Shown piece after piece: positions 17,731-25,451 of a DNA stretch of 64,000 nt. Within the stretch, counting starts at the first letter, position 1, and each line of letters opens with the position of its first letter. A program made the position numbers and the translations under genes. A model generated the notes under the pieces. The model was not told the origin of the DNA, did no database searches, and was given only the letters and a program-made list of their open reading frames with translations. The DNA lies in assembly GCA_025517465.1 (NCBI GenBank), contig JAOPKE010000002.1, forward strand, positions 124,001 through 188,000. Direction: 5' to 3'. The DNA is from Halobacteria archaeon HArc-gm2. Lineage in GTDB: Archaea; Halobacteriota; Halobacteria; Halobacteriales; Haloarculaceae.

Positions 17731-19730
17731 AGCGTCACCACGTCGAGTATGTGGACGATGTTTCCGTCGCCCAGCACCGCGGTCCCGGAGAGGCCGGCCG
17801 TGCCGCTGAGAATCCCTTCGAGGGGCTTGACGACGACCTCCTCCTGACTGTTGACCGAGTCACAGTGGAGGGCGACCTGGCGCTCGGACTCCCGGACCCG
17901 GACGAGCATCCCGTCCCCGTTCTTCGTCTCGCCGGGGACGTCGAACGTCTCGCCGAGCTGGATGATCGGGTATATCTCGTCGTTGTGTTTGATGACCTCG
18001 CGGCCGTTGACCTGCTTGACGTCGTTCGACCGGGTGATCTCGTCGACGTTCTTCAGCGGGATGCCGTACTCCTCGTCGCCGACCTGGACGAACAGTACCT
18101 TCACGATGGCCATCGTCACGGGGAGCCGGAGCGACACTGTGGTCCCTTCGCCCTGCGTCGAGTCGACGCTGACCGAGCCGTCGAGCTGCGTGACGGTGTC
18201 GTGGACGACGTCCATCCCGACGCCGCGCCCGCTCGTGTCGGTGATTTCGTCGGCCGTCGAGAACCCGGGGTGGAACACCAGGTCGTAGATGGCCGAGTCG
18301 CTCATCGTCTCCAGTTCGTCCGCCGACCGGACCCCCTTCTCTATTGCCTTCGCCTCGATGGCCTCGACGTCGAGGCCCGCGCCGTCGTCGGCCACCTCGA
18401 TGATGACGTGGTCGCGCTCGCGCGAGGCTCGCAACTCGATCTGGCCGGTCCGTGGCTTGCCCTTCTGTTCGCGCTCCTCGGGCGACTCGATCCCGTGGTC
18501 GACCGAGTTCCGCAGGATGTGCATCAGTGGGTCGGAGATCTCGGTGAGGATCGTCCGGTCGAGTTCGATGTCCTCGCCCTCGATGGTGAACTCGATCTCC
18601 TTGTCGAGTTCCCGCGAGAGGTCCCGGACCAGCCGCGGGAACTTTCCGACGACCTTCTTCAGCGGGATGAGCCGCATGTCCATCACCGTATTCTGGAGGT
18701 TCGCGGTGATCTTGTCGAGTTCGTTGAGGTTCTCGCCGGCGGCCCCGAGATCGTCCTCGTCGATGGCCCGCCGGAGCTTGATCCGGCTCGTCACGAGCTG
18801 TTCGACCAGCCCGTGGAGGTCGTCGAGCTGGTCGACGTCCACGCGGACGGACTTGATCTCGTCGACCTTGTGGTCGGTCGCCGCGTCGGCGTCGGCGGTT
18901 CCGGAGTCACCGTCGGGGGTCCCGGACTGCTGGGCCGAGACGTCGTCGGTGACGTCAGCCACGTCGAAGGATTCGATCTTCCCGACGTCGTCGAGGACTG
19001 CGGTAGCGGTGTCCGCGTCGTCGGCCGCGACGAAGCAGGCGAACTCGTCGTCGAACTCGCCGTTTTCGACGGCTTCTCGATCGGGCGAACAGGCCAGAAT
19101 TTCGAGTGAGTCTTCGATCCCTTCGAGCGCGAGCATCGAGTCGACGCCGGCCATGTCCGAGTCGCCGATGTCGACGGTCGCCCGGACGACCCGACCGTCG
19201 ACGGTGTCGGGGTCGATCGCCGGCTTCGCGGCGGCGTCGACGGCGTCGTCGGGCGACCCCGGTGACCCCGACGACGCCTCGCCCGTTTCGGCCGCCTCGC
19301 CACCGTCCGCGTCGTCGCCGGTCGCGCCGTCGTCTCCCTCGACCGCCTCGACGCCATCCTCGAGGACGGTACGGAGTTCCGCGACGATCGGATCCGTGTC
19401 GACGTCGGCCTCGCCCTCGTCCTCGATGCCGGAGACGATGGCCTCGATCTTGTCGACGCCGGCGAATATCAGGTCCATCACGTCGGGCGTGACGTCCATC
19501 TCGCCCTGGCGCATCTCGTCGAGCAGATCCTCGATGGCGTGAGCCAGGTTGGCCGCGTCGTCGAAGCCCATCGCCCCGAAGTTCCCCTTCAGGGTGTGAG
19601 CCCGCCGGAAGATGTCCTCCATCGCCTCGGTGTCCGACGGATCGGACTCGAGGTCGAGCAGGGAGTTGTTCAACGCCGTGATCGCTTCTTCACTCTCGCG
19701 GATAAACGCGTCTAGATACTGGTCGTCCAT
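17727..19730 (-). CDS. cheA: Chemotaxis histidine kinase CheA
   Basis: The central signalling kinase, which phosphorylates itself and then CheY and CheB. The 667-residue protein has an HPt domain with phospho-His45 in RRAHTLKGNFGAMG, an Asp/Gly-rich linker, a P2-like region (about 165-270), the dimerisation helices (LHGLVEQLVTSRIKLRRAI), the ATPase with N-box HILRNSVDHGIESPEER, G1 VADDGAGLD and G2 GRGVGMDVV, and the C-terminal CheW-like regulatory domain (VLFVQVGDEEYGIPLKNVDEI). All key motifs are intact. It starts 2 bases after the cheB stop and overlaps cheR by 4 bases. Confidence 0.96.
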   Translation of the reverse strand: MDDQYLDAFIRESEEAITALNNSLLDLESDPSDTEAMEDIFRRAHTLKGNFGAMGFDDAANLAHAIEDLLDEMRQGEMDVTPDVMDLIFAGVDKIEAIVSGIEDEGEADVDTDPIVAELRTVLEDGVEAVEGDDGATGDDADGGEAAETGEASSGSPGSPDDAVDAAAKPAIDPDTVDGRVVRATVDIGDSDMAGVDSMLALEGIEDSLEILACSPDREAVENGEFDDEFACFVAADDADTATAVLDDVGKIESFDVADVTDDVSAQQSGTPDGDSGTADADAATDHKVDEIKSVRVDVDQLDDLHGLVEQLVTSRIKLRRAIDEDDLGAAGENLNELDKITANLQNTVMDMRLIPLKKVVGKFPRLVRDLSRELDKEIEFTIEGEDIELDRTILTEISDPLMHILRNSVDHGIESPEEREQKGKPRTGQIELRASRERDHVIIEVADDGAGLDVEAIEAKAIEKGVRSADELETMSDSAIYDLVFHPGFSTADEITDTSGRGVGMDVVHDTVTQLDGSVSVDSTQGEGTTVSLRLPVTMAIVKVLFVQVGDEEYGIPLKNVDEITRSNDVKQVNGREVIKHNDEIYPIIQLGETFDVPGETKNGDGMLVRVRESERQVALHCDSVNSQEEVVVKPLEGILSGTAGLSGTAVLGDGNIVHILDVVTL

Positions 19731-19732
19731 GG

Positions 19733-20794
19733 TCAGGTTACCTCCCGCGTGATCGCGTCGACGACGCCCGCGGAGACGTCTCCGATGGGCAGGACGCTGT
19801 CGACACAGCCCGTCTCGACGGCCCGTTTCGGCATGCCGTAGACGGCGGACGTGGCCTCGTCCTGGGCCATCGTGTGCCCGCCGACCTCTTTGATCCGACA
19901 GATCCCGTCGGCGCCGTCCTCGCCCATGCCGGTGAGGATCACGCCGACGAGCACGTCGTCGACCGTCGCCGCCGCCGTCTCCATCGTCACGTCGACGGCC
20001 GGCCGGACGCTGTTGACCGGCGGGTCGTCGGTGAGTTTGACGCGAAGCCGGCCGTTCCGGTAGTTCTTCACGCGCATGTGGCTGTCACCGGCCGCGACGA
20101 GCGCCTCGCCGCCGCCGATCCGGGCCCCGTCGGTCGCTTCGCGGACGTCGTACGCGCTCCGGGCGTCGATGCGCTCTGCGAACCGCCCGGTGAACCCCTC
20201 GGGCATGTGCTGGACGACGAGGACCCGCAGGTCGGCCTCCAGCGGCAGTTCCGAGAGCACGCGCTCGACCATCTTCGGTCCACCCGTCGAGGATCCGATG
20301 ATCAGCGTCGGGTCGGCCGCGTACGACGCGGCGGGGCCGGTCTCGGCGCGCGACCTGGAATCGTCCTCGTGGCTCCGGGCGACGTCGACCTGGGCGACCG
20401 TCGTCACGATCTCGACGAGCTGGTCTTTCAGGCGCGACATCTCCATCGACACCTCGCCGCCGGGCTTGGTGAAGAAGTCCACCGCGCCCTTGTCGAGAGC
20501 CTCGAACGTCACGTCGGCGTTCTCGTCGGTGTGTGCCGACAGCATCACGACCGGCGTCGGGTAGTCGCCCATGATCTGCTCGACCGCCTCGATACCGTTC
20601 ATCTCCGGCATCTCGACGTCCATCGTGACGACGTCGGGCCGGTGGTCCCTGACGGCGTCGACGGCCTCCCGGCCGTTGCGGGCCTCCGCGACGACCTCGA
20701 GACCGCCCGTCTCGAGGATGTCCGAGATGACGCTCCGCATGAAGTGGGAGTCGTCCGCGACGACGACGCTGGTTCGACCACCGGTCATCGTCAC
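19733..20794 (-). CDS. cheB: Chemotaxis response regulator/methylesterase CheB
   Basis: Removes methyl groups from, or deamidates, transducers after phosphorylation by CheA. The 353-residue protein has a receiver domain (VVVADDSHFMRS, phospho-Asp in VVTMDVEMPEMNG, Lys in DFFTKPGG), a linker, and the esterase domain with catalytic Ser in IIGSSTGGP, His in VVQHMPEGFTGRF and Asp in LTGMGEDGADG. It is first in the operon. The Met two codons in (MTGGRTSV) is an equally plausible start. The gene is divergent from cheW, and the roughly 180 bases between them must hold both promoters. Confidence 0.95.
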   Translation of the reverse strand: MTMTGGRTSVVVADDSHFMRSVISDILETGGLEVVAEARNGREAVDAVRDHRPDVVTMDVEMPEMNGIEAVEQIMGDYPTPVVMLSAHTDENADVTFEALDKGAVDFFTKPGGEVSMEMSRLKDQLVEIVTTVAQVDVARSHEDDSRSRAETGPAASYAADPTLIIGSSTGGPKMVERVLSELPLEADLRVLVVQHMPEGFTGRFAERIDARSAYDVREATDGARIGGGEALVAAGDSHMRVKNYRNGRLRVKLTDDPPVNSVRPAVDVTMETAAATVDDVLVGVILTGMGEDGADGICRIKEVGGHTMAQDEATSAVYGMPKRAVETGCVDSVLPIGDVSAGVVDAITREVT

Positions 20795-20974
20795 CGGCGA
20801 CCCCCAGTGAGCACGGTCAACCGGACGGTCCTGGACGGGTGCATTCGTACACCGAAGTCGGTCGGGGAACCGAAATAAAGACTCCGCCTACGTAATCAAC
20901 TTTGATAGTCCGGAAGGCATCTTTAAGTCTCGTTGCGGGTTCCTCTCTGTACGTAATCGAGCGGTCAGGATACT

Positions 20975-21400
20975 ATGTCAGGAACGAAGGGCCAGGTGCT
21001 CGAATTCGAACTGGGCGAGGAAACGTACTGCGTCAGCATCGACTACGTCACCGAGATCGTCGACGTCGGCGACCTGACGCAGGTACCGAACGCTCCGAAA
21101 CACGTAGAGGGCGTGATGGATCTGCGCGGACGGACGACGTCCATCGTCAACCCGAAGACCATCTTCGACATCGACGGGGACGGCGCCGAGCGGCGCGTGG
21201 TCGTCTTCGACCCGGCCATCGTCGCCGACCAGTCGGCCGCCGGCTGGCTCGTCGACGAGGTGCATCAGGTCGTTCAGGTCGACCCCGAAAACGTCGACGC
21301 CTCGCCGGGCGAGGGCAGCGGCGGATCGATACGCGGCGTCGTCAAGCGGGACGACGGCTTCGTCATCTGGGTCGACCCCGCGGCGGTTCACGCCGCCTGA
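20975..21400 (+). CDS. cheW: Chemotaxis adaptor CheW
   Basis: Couples transducers to CheA. The 141-residue protein is a single CheW domain: QVLEFELGEETYCVSIDYVTEIV, then VPNAPKHVEGVMDLRGRTTSIVNPKTIF and GWLVDEVHQVVQVDPENV, matching the typical beta-barrel order. It begins MSGTKGQ. A T-rich TATA-like stretch (CTTTAAG near 20920) lies about 50 nt upstream, so this gene probably has a short leader. It is divergent from cheB and 126 bases before the RAD55-like gene. Confidence 0.93.
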   Translation: MSGTKGQVLEFELGEETYCVSIDYVTEIVDVGDLTQVPNAPKHVEGVMDLRGRTTSIVNPKTIFDIDGDGAERRVVVFDPAIVADQSAAGWLVDEVHQVVQVDPENVDASPGEGSGGSIRGVVKRDDGFVIWVDPAAVHAA

Positions 21401-21526
21401 TCGACGGATTCCCCCGCTACGCCCGCGAACGCGCGACTCACCGCGTCCGACTATGAACAAGACTTTTTAACTCACCCGACACACCTCTACGCAATCCCCC
21501 AGTTACGCGCTGCTACCGATTCAACT

Positions 21527-22252
21527 ATGATAGAGCTCACAAAGACCGGCATCGACGGCCTCGACGAAATTCTCAACGGCGGCATCGTGAAGAACTCGAC
21601 GACCCTGGTCAGCGGGAATCCGGGTGCCGGGAAGTCGATCCTCGGTCTCCAGTTCATCTACAACGGCGTCGACCAGTTCGACGAGAAGGGCATCTACCTC
21701 TCGTTCGAGGAAAACGAGAAAGACCTGCGTGAGGCTGCCGAATCCATCGGCTTCGACAAGTGGCCAGACTACGTCGAGAGCGGCGACATCAAGGTCTACG
21801 ACAAGCAGGTCTTGCTCCGTGAGAACGACTTCTCCTCCTCCCTGGAACTCCTTCTCGACGACCTGGAAGACGACGAGTACGACCGCCTCGTCCTCGACTC
21901 GCTGGCGATGTTCGAGCTGTTCTTCGAGAGCGAGCGGGAGAAGCGTACCTACCTGCTGAAGTTCACCGACATCCTCCGGGAGAACGAGCTGACGACGCTG
22001 ATGACCAACGAACAGGGCGCCGTCTTCCCCGACACCGAGATCGGCCTGGAGAACTATCTCACCGACGGCAACATCTACCTCATCCAGACGCCGACGGACT
22101 CGGGCGTCAACCGATACCTCTGGGTTGCGAAGATGCGCAAGCAGAACATCGAGACGGACATCTACCCGATGGAGATCGACTGGGGCGGCATCAACGTCCA
22201 CGAAAACGCGAGCGCCTTCTCCATGATGGGTGAAGGCGACTCCCCGATATAG
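21527..22252 (+). CDS. RAD55/KaiC-like ATPase in the taxis island
   Basis: A 241-residue single-domain RecA-fold ATPase of the KaiC/RAD55 group, related in fold to ArlH. It starts MIELTKTGIDGLDEILNGGI; Walker A is GNPGAGKS, the catalytic Glu stretch is YLSFEENEKDL, and the Walker-B-like strand is DRLVLDSLAMFELFF. It lacks the second domain of bacterial KaiC. Homologues are found beside che genes in other haloarchaea, but I know of no firm function. A TTTTTAAC TATA-like stretch near 21464 lies about 60 nt upstream. Role in regulating taxis or archaellum assembly is inferred only from position. Confidence 0.82.
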   Translation: MIELTKTGIDGLDEILNGGIVKNSTTLVSGNPGAGKSILGLQFIYNGVDQFDEKGIYLSFEENEKDLREAAESIGFDKWPDYVESGDIKVYDKQVLLRENDFSSSLELLLDDLEDDEYDRLVLDSLAMFELFFESEREKRTYLLKFTDILRENELTTLMTNEQGAVFPDTEIGLENYLTDGNIYLIQTPTDSGVNRYLWVAKMRKQNIETDIYPMEIDWGGINVHENASAFSMMGEGDSPI

Positions 22253-22370
22253 AGTCCCTAACCGGTTATTATCTGGGAAAACGGGACGTATCAGCCTCCT
22301 TCCCTGGCCCTGGTAAGGACTCGCGCCGAAGCGGCCATCCCCCAGTATCGGGCGGTATCACCGGCGATAG

Positions 22371-22380
22371 CTTTATAGTA
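22371..22380 (+). promoter_or_regulatory. TATA box of the winged-helix regulator gene
   Basis: CTTTATAGTA, 26-35 nt before the ATG at 22406. It predicts a transcript with almost no leader. Confidence 0.5.
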
Positions 22381-22405
22381 GACTGAATATATCATTTGAT
22401 AACCG

Positions 22406-22741
22406 ATGGCTTCAGTGGATATTTTGCAAACGCTCGGGAACAAATACAGTGCCGAGATTCTCGACGCCACGGACGAGCCAGCCTCCGCCCAGGAACTCAG
22501 CGACGAACTCGGCATTCCGATCGCCACGTGTTACCGACGTATCGACGAGCTCACGGAACACGACCTCCTGGAACTGCACGACAACATTCTCTCGGACGAC
22601 CGCCGGCGGATCAAGGTGTACCGACGAAACGTCGAGGAGGTCCGCGTCGACTTCGACGAGGAACTGACGGTCCACATCGAGGAACGGACGGAAGTGACGA
22701 ACAAGCTCGACGAGGCCTGGCGGACTCTCTCCGAGAGCTAA
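22406..22741 (+). CDS. Winged helix-turn-helix transcription factor
   Basis: An 111-residue ArsR-like DNA-binding protein. The winged helix reads VDILQTLGNKYSAEILDATD, SAQELSDELGIPIATCYRRIDELTEHDLL, then the wing NILSDDRRRIKVYRRN, and ends in a probable dimerisation helix (HIEERTEVTNKLDEAWRTL). Its place just upstream of the small membrane protein and archaellin genes makes it a candidate regulator of archaellum expression, comparable in position though not shown to be equal to EarA of methanococci. It may instead work with the membrane protein at 23024. Confidence 0.82.
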   Translation: MASVDILQTLGNKYSAEILDATDEPASAQELSDELGIPIATCYRRIDELTEHDLLELHDNILSDDRRRIKVYRRNVEEVRVDFDEELTVHIEERTEVTNKLDEAWRTLSES

Positions 22742-22990
22742 GTAGCCGGTCACGGCACCCGTGTCGGACGCTTCGGGTAGGCTGGCACTCTCCAGGATCT
22801 CCACCTCGTACCGCTTCCCTCTCATCTACCCCTTGTTCTACCCCTTATCCCCCTTCTCACGCGCACACGCGCGAACTACAGTAGATCTCAATCGCGTCGG
22901 CCAGGTCGTCCCACCTGTGCCGGGTGAGTTCTCGACCCGCCCGAACGAAACCCCGTTTCCGATTATCACGTAGGATATTTTCGAGGGTGG

Positions 22991-22998
22991 ATTTAATA
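22991..22998 (+). promoter_or_regulatory. TATA box of the DUF7521-like gene
   Basis: ATTTAATA, 26-33 nt before the ATG at 23024, the same spacing as other leaderless genes here. The spacer before it (22742-22990) holds no gene; it includes a C/T-rich tract at about 22810-22860 that may end transcription of the regulator gene. Confidence 0.45.
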
Positions 22999-23023
22999 CT
23001 GGTAGTTCGAAACCAACTATTCA

Positions 23024-23305
23024 ATGCCGATGATAGAAACGCTCTACGCGATATCCACGCTCGTCTTCGTCGTGGCGGGCCTCACGATGGTGGGGATGGC
23101 GATGCGGGCCTACGTCCAGACGTCTCGCCGCGCGATGTTGCACCTCTCGCTGGGCTTCTCACTGGCCGTCGCCGGGGCGGCCGCGACCATGATCAGTGCG
23201 TTCATCACCGACTTCGACGGGGCCCGATCCCTGCTGTTCGTCAACAGCGGGCTCACGACCTTCGGGTACCTCTTCGTGATGTACAGTCTCGTCACGTACG
23301 ATTGA
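23024..23305 (+). CDS. Small three-helix membrane protein (DUF7521-like)
   Basis: A 93-residue protein with three hydrophobic segments (TLYAISTLVFVVAGLTMVGM, LSLGFSLAVAGAAATMIS, LLFVNSGLTTFGYLFVMYSL) separated by short polar loops. It resembles haloarchaeal proteins annotated DUF7521, which are often found next to small winged-helix regulators, as here. Function is unknown. A sensor or anti-regulator role for the pair is possible but not shown by the sequence. Confidence 0.7.
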   Translation: MPMIETLYAISTLVFVVAGLTMVGMAMRAYVQTSRRAMLHLSLGFSLAVAGAAATMISAFITDFDGARSLLFVNSGLTTFGYLFVMYSLVTYD

Positions 23306-23498
23306 CTCTCGCCGACCGAACCGTCCCGACCTGGCACAGCCAGACAACCCGCTCCCTTCTCAGATATCGATCTTCGGAACGGCAGAACCAGCCAATTCGA
23401 GATGGTTGGTTGAGGTGCTCTATTGTCCGTTATCGCTCGCTGATCCAAAGTTGGATACCACCACTATGTGTTATCATCCTCAATAACTGGCCAGATAC

Positions 23499-23510
23499 CC
23501 TTATTAGGGG
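23499..23510 (+). promoter_or_regulatory. Probable TATA box of the archaellin gene
   Basis: The TATA-like stretch CCTTATTAGGGG lies about 65-75 nt before the archaellin ATG at 23573, which would leave a leader of roughly 40 nt, longer than for most genes here. The surrounding 23306-23572 spacer is AT-richer than average and holds no gene. Confidence 0.4.
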
Positions 23511-23572
23511 AAAGTAGAGAGTTGATAGCAGAGTCCGGACGGCATCGCGCCCCGGACGCATACGAGATAACC

Positions 23573-24199
23573 ATGTTCGAGAAAATCGCAAACAACGAAG
23601 ACCGAGGTCAGGTCGGTATCGGCACCCTTATCGTGTTCATCGCGATGGTGCTGGTCGCCGCGATCGCCGCGGGCGTCCTCATCAATACCGCCGGCTTCCT
23701 CCAGAGTAGCGCAGAAGAAACAGGCCAGCAGTCAAGTTCACAGGTCACTGACCGGCTGCAGGTCGTGAGTACGGTCGGTACTGTTGATGCTGCTGGTAGC
23801 GAGCCAGTTCTCAATCAGGTCACCGTTACCGTCAAGCGTGCTCCTGGTGCCGATAACGTCGACTTAGAAACGACGATCGCCCAGTGGGTCGACGAGTCAG
23901 CAACGGCTGATCTAACGTACAAAGGTGCGGCAAACAGCACGAGTTTCAACACCGGTGTGTTCCAGGACGACGACAGTTCCATTACCGATAGTAACGTGCT
24001 TAATGATCCGGCGGACCGTGCCACTTTGACGTTTAACGCAGCAGACATCTCTGCTGAGGAAGATGGCACGACTCAAAATGTCGGAATCAGCGAAGGTGAA
24101 ACGGTCACCATCAAGCTCAACACGCAGTCCGGTGGTACGACGACTGTCACGATCACCGCACCCGAGACGCTCTCCGGCAAGTCCACGGTCGCGCTGTAA
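23573..24199 (+). CDS. arlA: Archaellin (archaellum filament protein)
   Basis: The filament subunit of the archaellum, exported through the membrane and polymerised. The 208-residue protein has the class III signal [12 protein letters not shown] followed by [20 protein letters not shown], with prepilin peptidase cleavage expected after Arg-Gly. The hydrophobic helix [11 protein letters not shown] continues the filament core. The outer domain is Thr/Asn/Gln-rich with an Asn-Ser-Thr sequon (AANSTSF), so N-glycosylation is possible. It is monocistronic, with a T-rich stretch (TTTTCCGTTTTTTC) near 24210 that fits an archaeal terminator. It is the only archaellin gene in the window. Confidence 0.94.
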   Translation: MFEKIANNEDRGQVGIGTLIVFIAMVLVAAIAAGVLINTAGFLQSSAEETGQQSSSQVTDRLQVVSTVGTVDAAGSEPVLNQVTVTVKRAPGADNVDLETTIAQWVDESATADLTYKGAANSTSFNTGVFQDDDSSITDSNVLNDPADRATLTFNAADISAEEDGTTQNVGISEGETVTIKLNTQSGGTTTVTITAPETLSGKSTVAL

Positions 24200-24204
24200 A
24201 CTGT

Positions 24205-24230
24205 CGACGCAGCTTTTCCGTTTTTTCACG
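24205..24230 (+). terminator. T-rich terminator after archaellin
   Basis: GCTTTTCCGTTTTTTCAC lies 10-30 bases after the archaellin stop. Runs of T on the coding strand end transcription in archaea, and a strong terminator fits a very highly expressed single gene. Confidence 0.45.
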
Positions 24231-24273
24231 TCACCCGAGAGTGCCAGCCGTAGCACGCTCGAACGGGCGACGG

Positions 24274-24280
24274 AATTATA
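24274..24280 (+). promoter_or_regulatory. TATA box of the DUF7500-like gene
   Basis: AATTATA, 25-31 nt before the ATG at 24305; predicts leaderless transcription. Confidence 0.45.
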
Positions 24281-24304
24281 GCGGTGTATCACACACGGTA
24301 AGGC

Positions 24305-24865
24305 ATGGCATCAGGGGAGGACAAACCGAACCCGGAGGATGGCCGCATCCTCTCCCCCGAAGAGCTCGACATCGACGACGACGAGCACGTCGAGCAGATC
24401 GACGACGGCCGGTACGTCGTCTCCCCGAACGTCCGGACCGATTCGACGGCGTCGGTCTCCCAGTCCGACCAGTCGCCCGAGCGGTCGCGAGAACAGCCCC
24501 GGGCAGAGCCGCAGTTCACCGACACCTCGGTCCACCAGTGGCTCCACGAGAACCTCGAGGACACCAACTCGCAGTACGGCTTCGACGTCACGGCGAAATT
24601 CGACGGGACGGTGAGCCAGCAGCAGATGGTCTCGAACGACATCGTCACCGTCTTCGAGAGCCTGATGCTGTGGTACGCGCGCCAGATCGACGCCGACACG
24701 CCGGTCGAGGAGGTACTCGGCATCCTCCTCAGCGAGTCCAACGTCCCCGTCACGTATCCGCCCTCGAGTATCCAGACGCTCGTCCAGACCGAGGGGCTCT
24801 CGCCGGACGACTCCATCGCCGACCTCCTCGCGGCAGTCGGGGAGGACGGCGGTGTTCAACGCTGA
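24305..24865 (+). CDS. DUF7500-like haloarchaeal protein
   Basis: A 186-residue acidic soluble protein. The N-terminus (ILSPEELDIDDDEHVEQIDDGRYVVSP) matches the opening I know from proteins annotated DUF7500. A Ser/Gln/Glu-rich linker follows (about 45-75), then a helical C-terminal domain (SVHQWLHENLEDTNSQYGFDVTAKFDG and later VFESLMLWYARQI). Function is unknown. Its steady place near che/arl genes suggests a motility role; this is inference. Confidence 0.68.
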   Translation: MASGEDKPNPEDGRILSPEELDIDDDEHVEQIDDGRYVVSPNVRTDSTASVSQSDQSPERSREQPRAEPQFTDTSVHQWLHENLEDTNSQYGFDVTAKFDGTVSQQQMVSNDIVTVFESLMLWYARQIDADTPVEEVLGILLSESNVPVTYPPSSIQTLVQTEGLSPDDSIADLLAAVGEDGGVQR

Positions 24866-24913
24866 GAATTGGGGCCGAACCTTTTAGCGCGTCTCCGGGT
24901 ACCCTCTGACAAG

Positions 24914-25417
24914 ATGGCGAGTTTGCGGAGCCTGGAGTGGGGCGTGGTCGGAGTTATCCTCCTGACGCTCGTCGCGTCGAGCGCCGGGCTCGGGAGCGAC
25001 GGCGTGGCCACCGTCACTACGGCCGGGACGACGTCGGCCGTCGTGGGCGACGGGACGGCGGAAGTTTCGGTAGTTTCGCTACCCAGCGAGCGTCTGCGAA
25101 TCGACGACGGCCGGTTCGGCACGGGTGTACAGTACCTCCGGATCCCCGACATTCGTATTCGCGTCAACGGCGTCGACGGCGACCCCAGACTCGTCTACCG
25201 GGTCGAGGTGCCGGCGCTGGACGTCGACGAGGCGGCGACGAAATCACTCACTAACCGGGACGGCCAGACGGTCACGGTCCGGGGGGTCGACCAGGCGTTC
25301 GACCCCGACGACGTTGCGGCGGACCGCTACGACGCGAGGGTCACGGTCCGGGTCCAGAGCTTCGAGGTCGACGAGACGGTCGTCTCGGTGAACGAGAGCG
25401 TGGCGGTGGGGCGATGA
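24914..25417 (+). CDS. Membrane-anchored extracytoplasmic protein
   Basis: A 167-residue protein that starts MASLRSLEWGVVGVILLTLVA, a signal anchor, and continues as a beta-rich domain of unknown family (VVSLPSERLRIDDGRFGTG, VTVRVQSFEVDETVVSVNESV). ATG 24914 is used because the in-frame codon at 24869 lies before the TATA-like CCTTTTAG (24889-24898). It ends 22 bases before the large membrane protein gene, the two separated by a 26-bp tandem repeat, so they very likely form an operon. Confidence 0.62.
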   Translation: MASLRSLEWGVVGVILLTLVASSAGLGSDGVATVTTAGTTSAVVGDGTAEVSVVSLPSERLRIDDGRFGTGVQYLRIPDIRIRVNGVDGDPRLVYRVEVPALDVDEAATKSLTNRDGQTVTVRGVDQAFDPDDVAADRYDARVTVRVQSFEVDETVVSVNESVAVGR

Positions 25418-25451
25418 TCGACGTCGTGGCGGTGGCACGATGACCGACGTC
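25400..25451 (+). repeat. 26-bp tandem duplication at a gene junction
   Basis: Two copies of a 26-bp unit (25400-25425 and 25426-25451, three differences) followed by a partial third. The first copy carries the stop of the upstream gene, and the second carries the ATG of the downstream gene. The first copy also has an ATG (25414) that opens a frame of nine codons ending at the TGA overlapping the real start. Confidence 0.7.
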
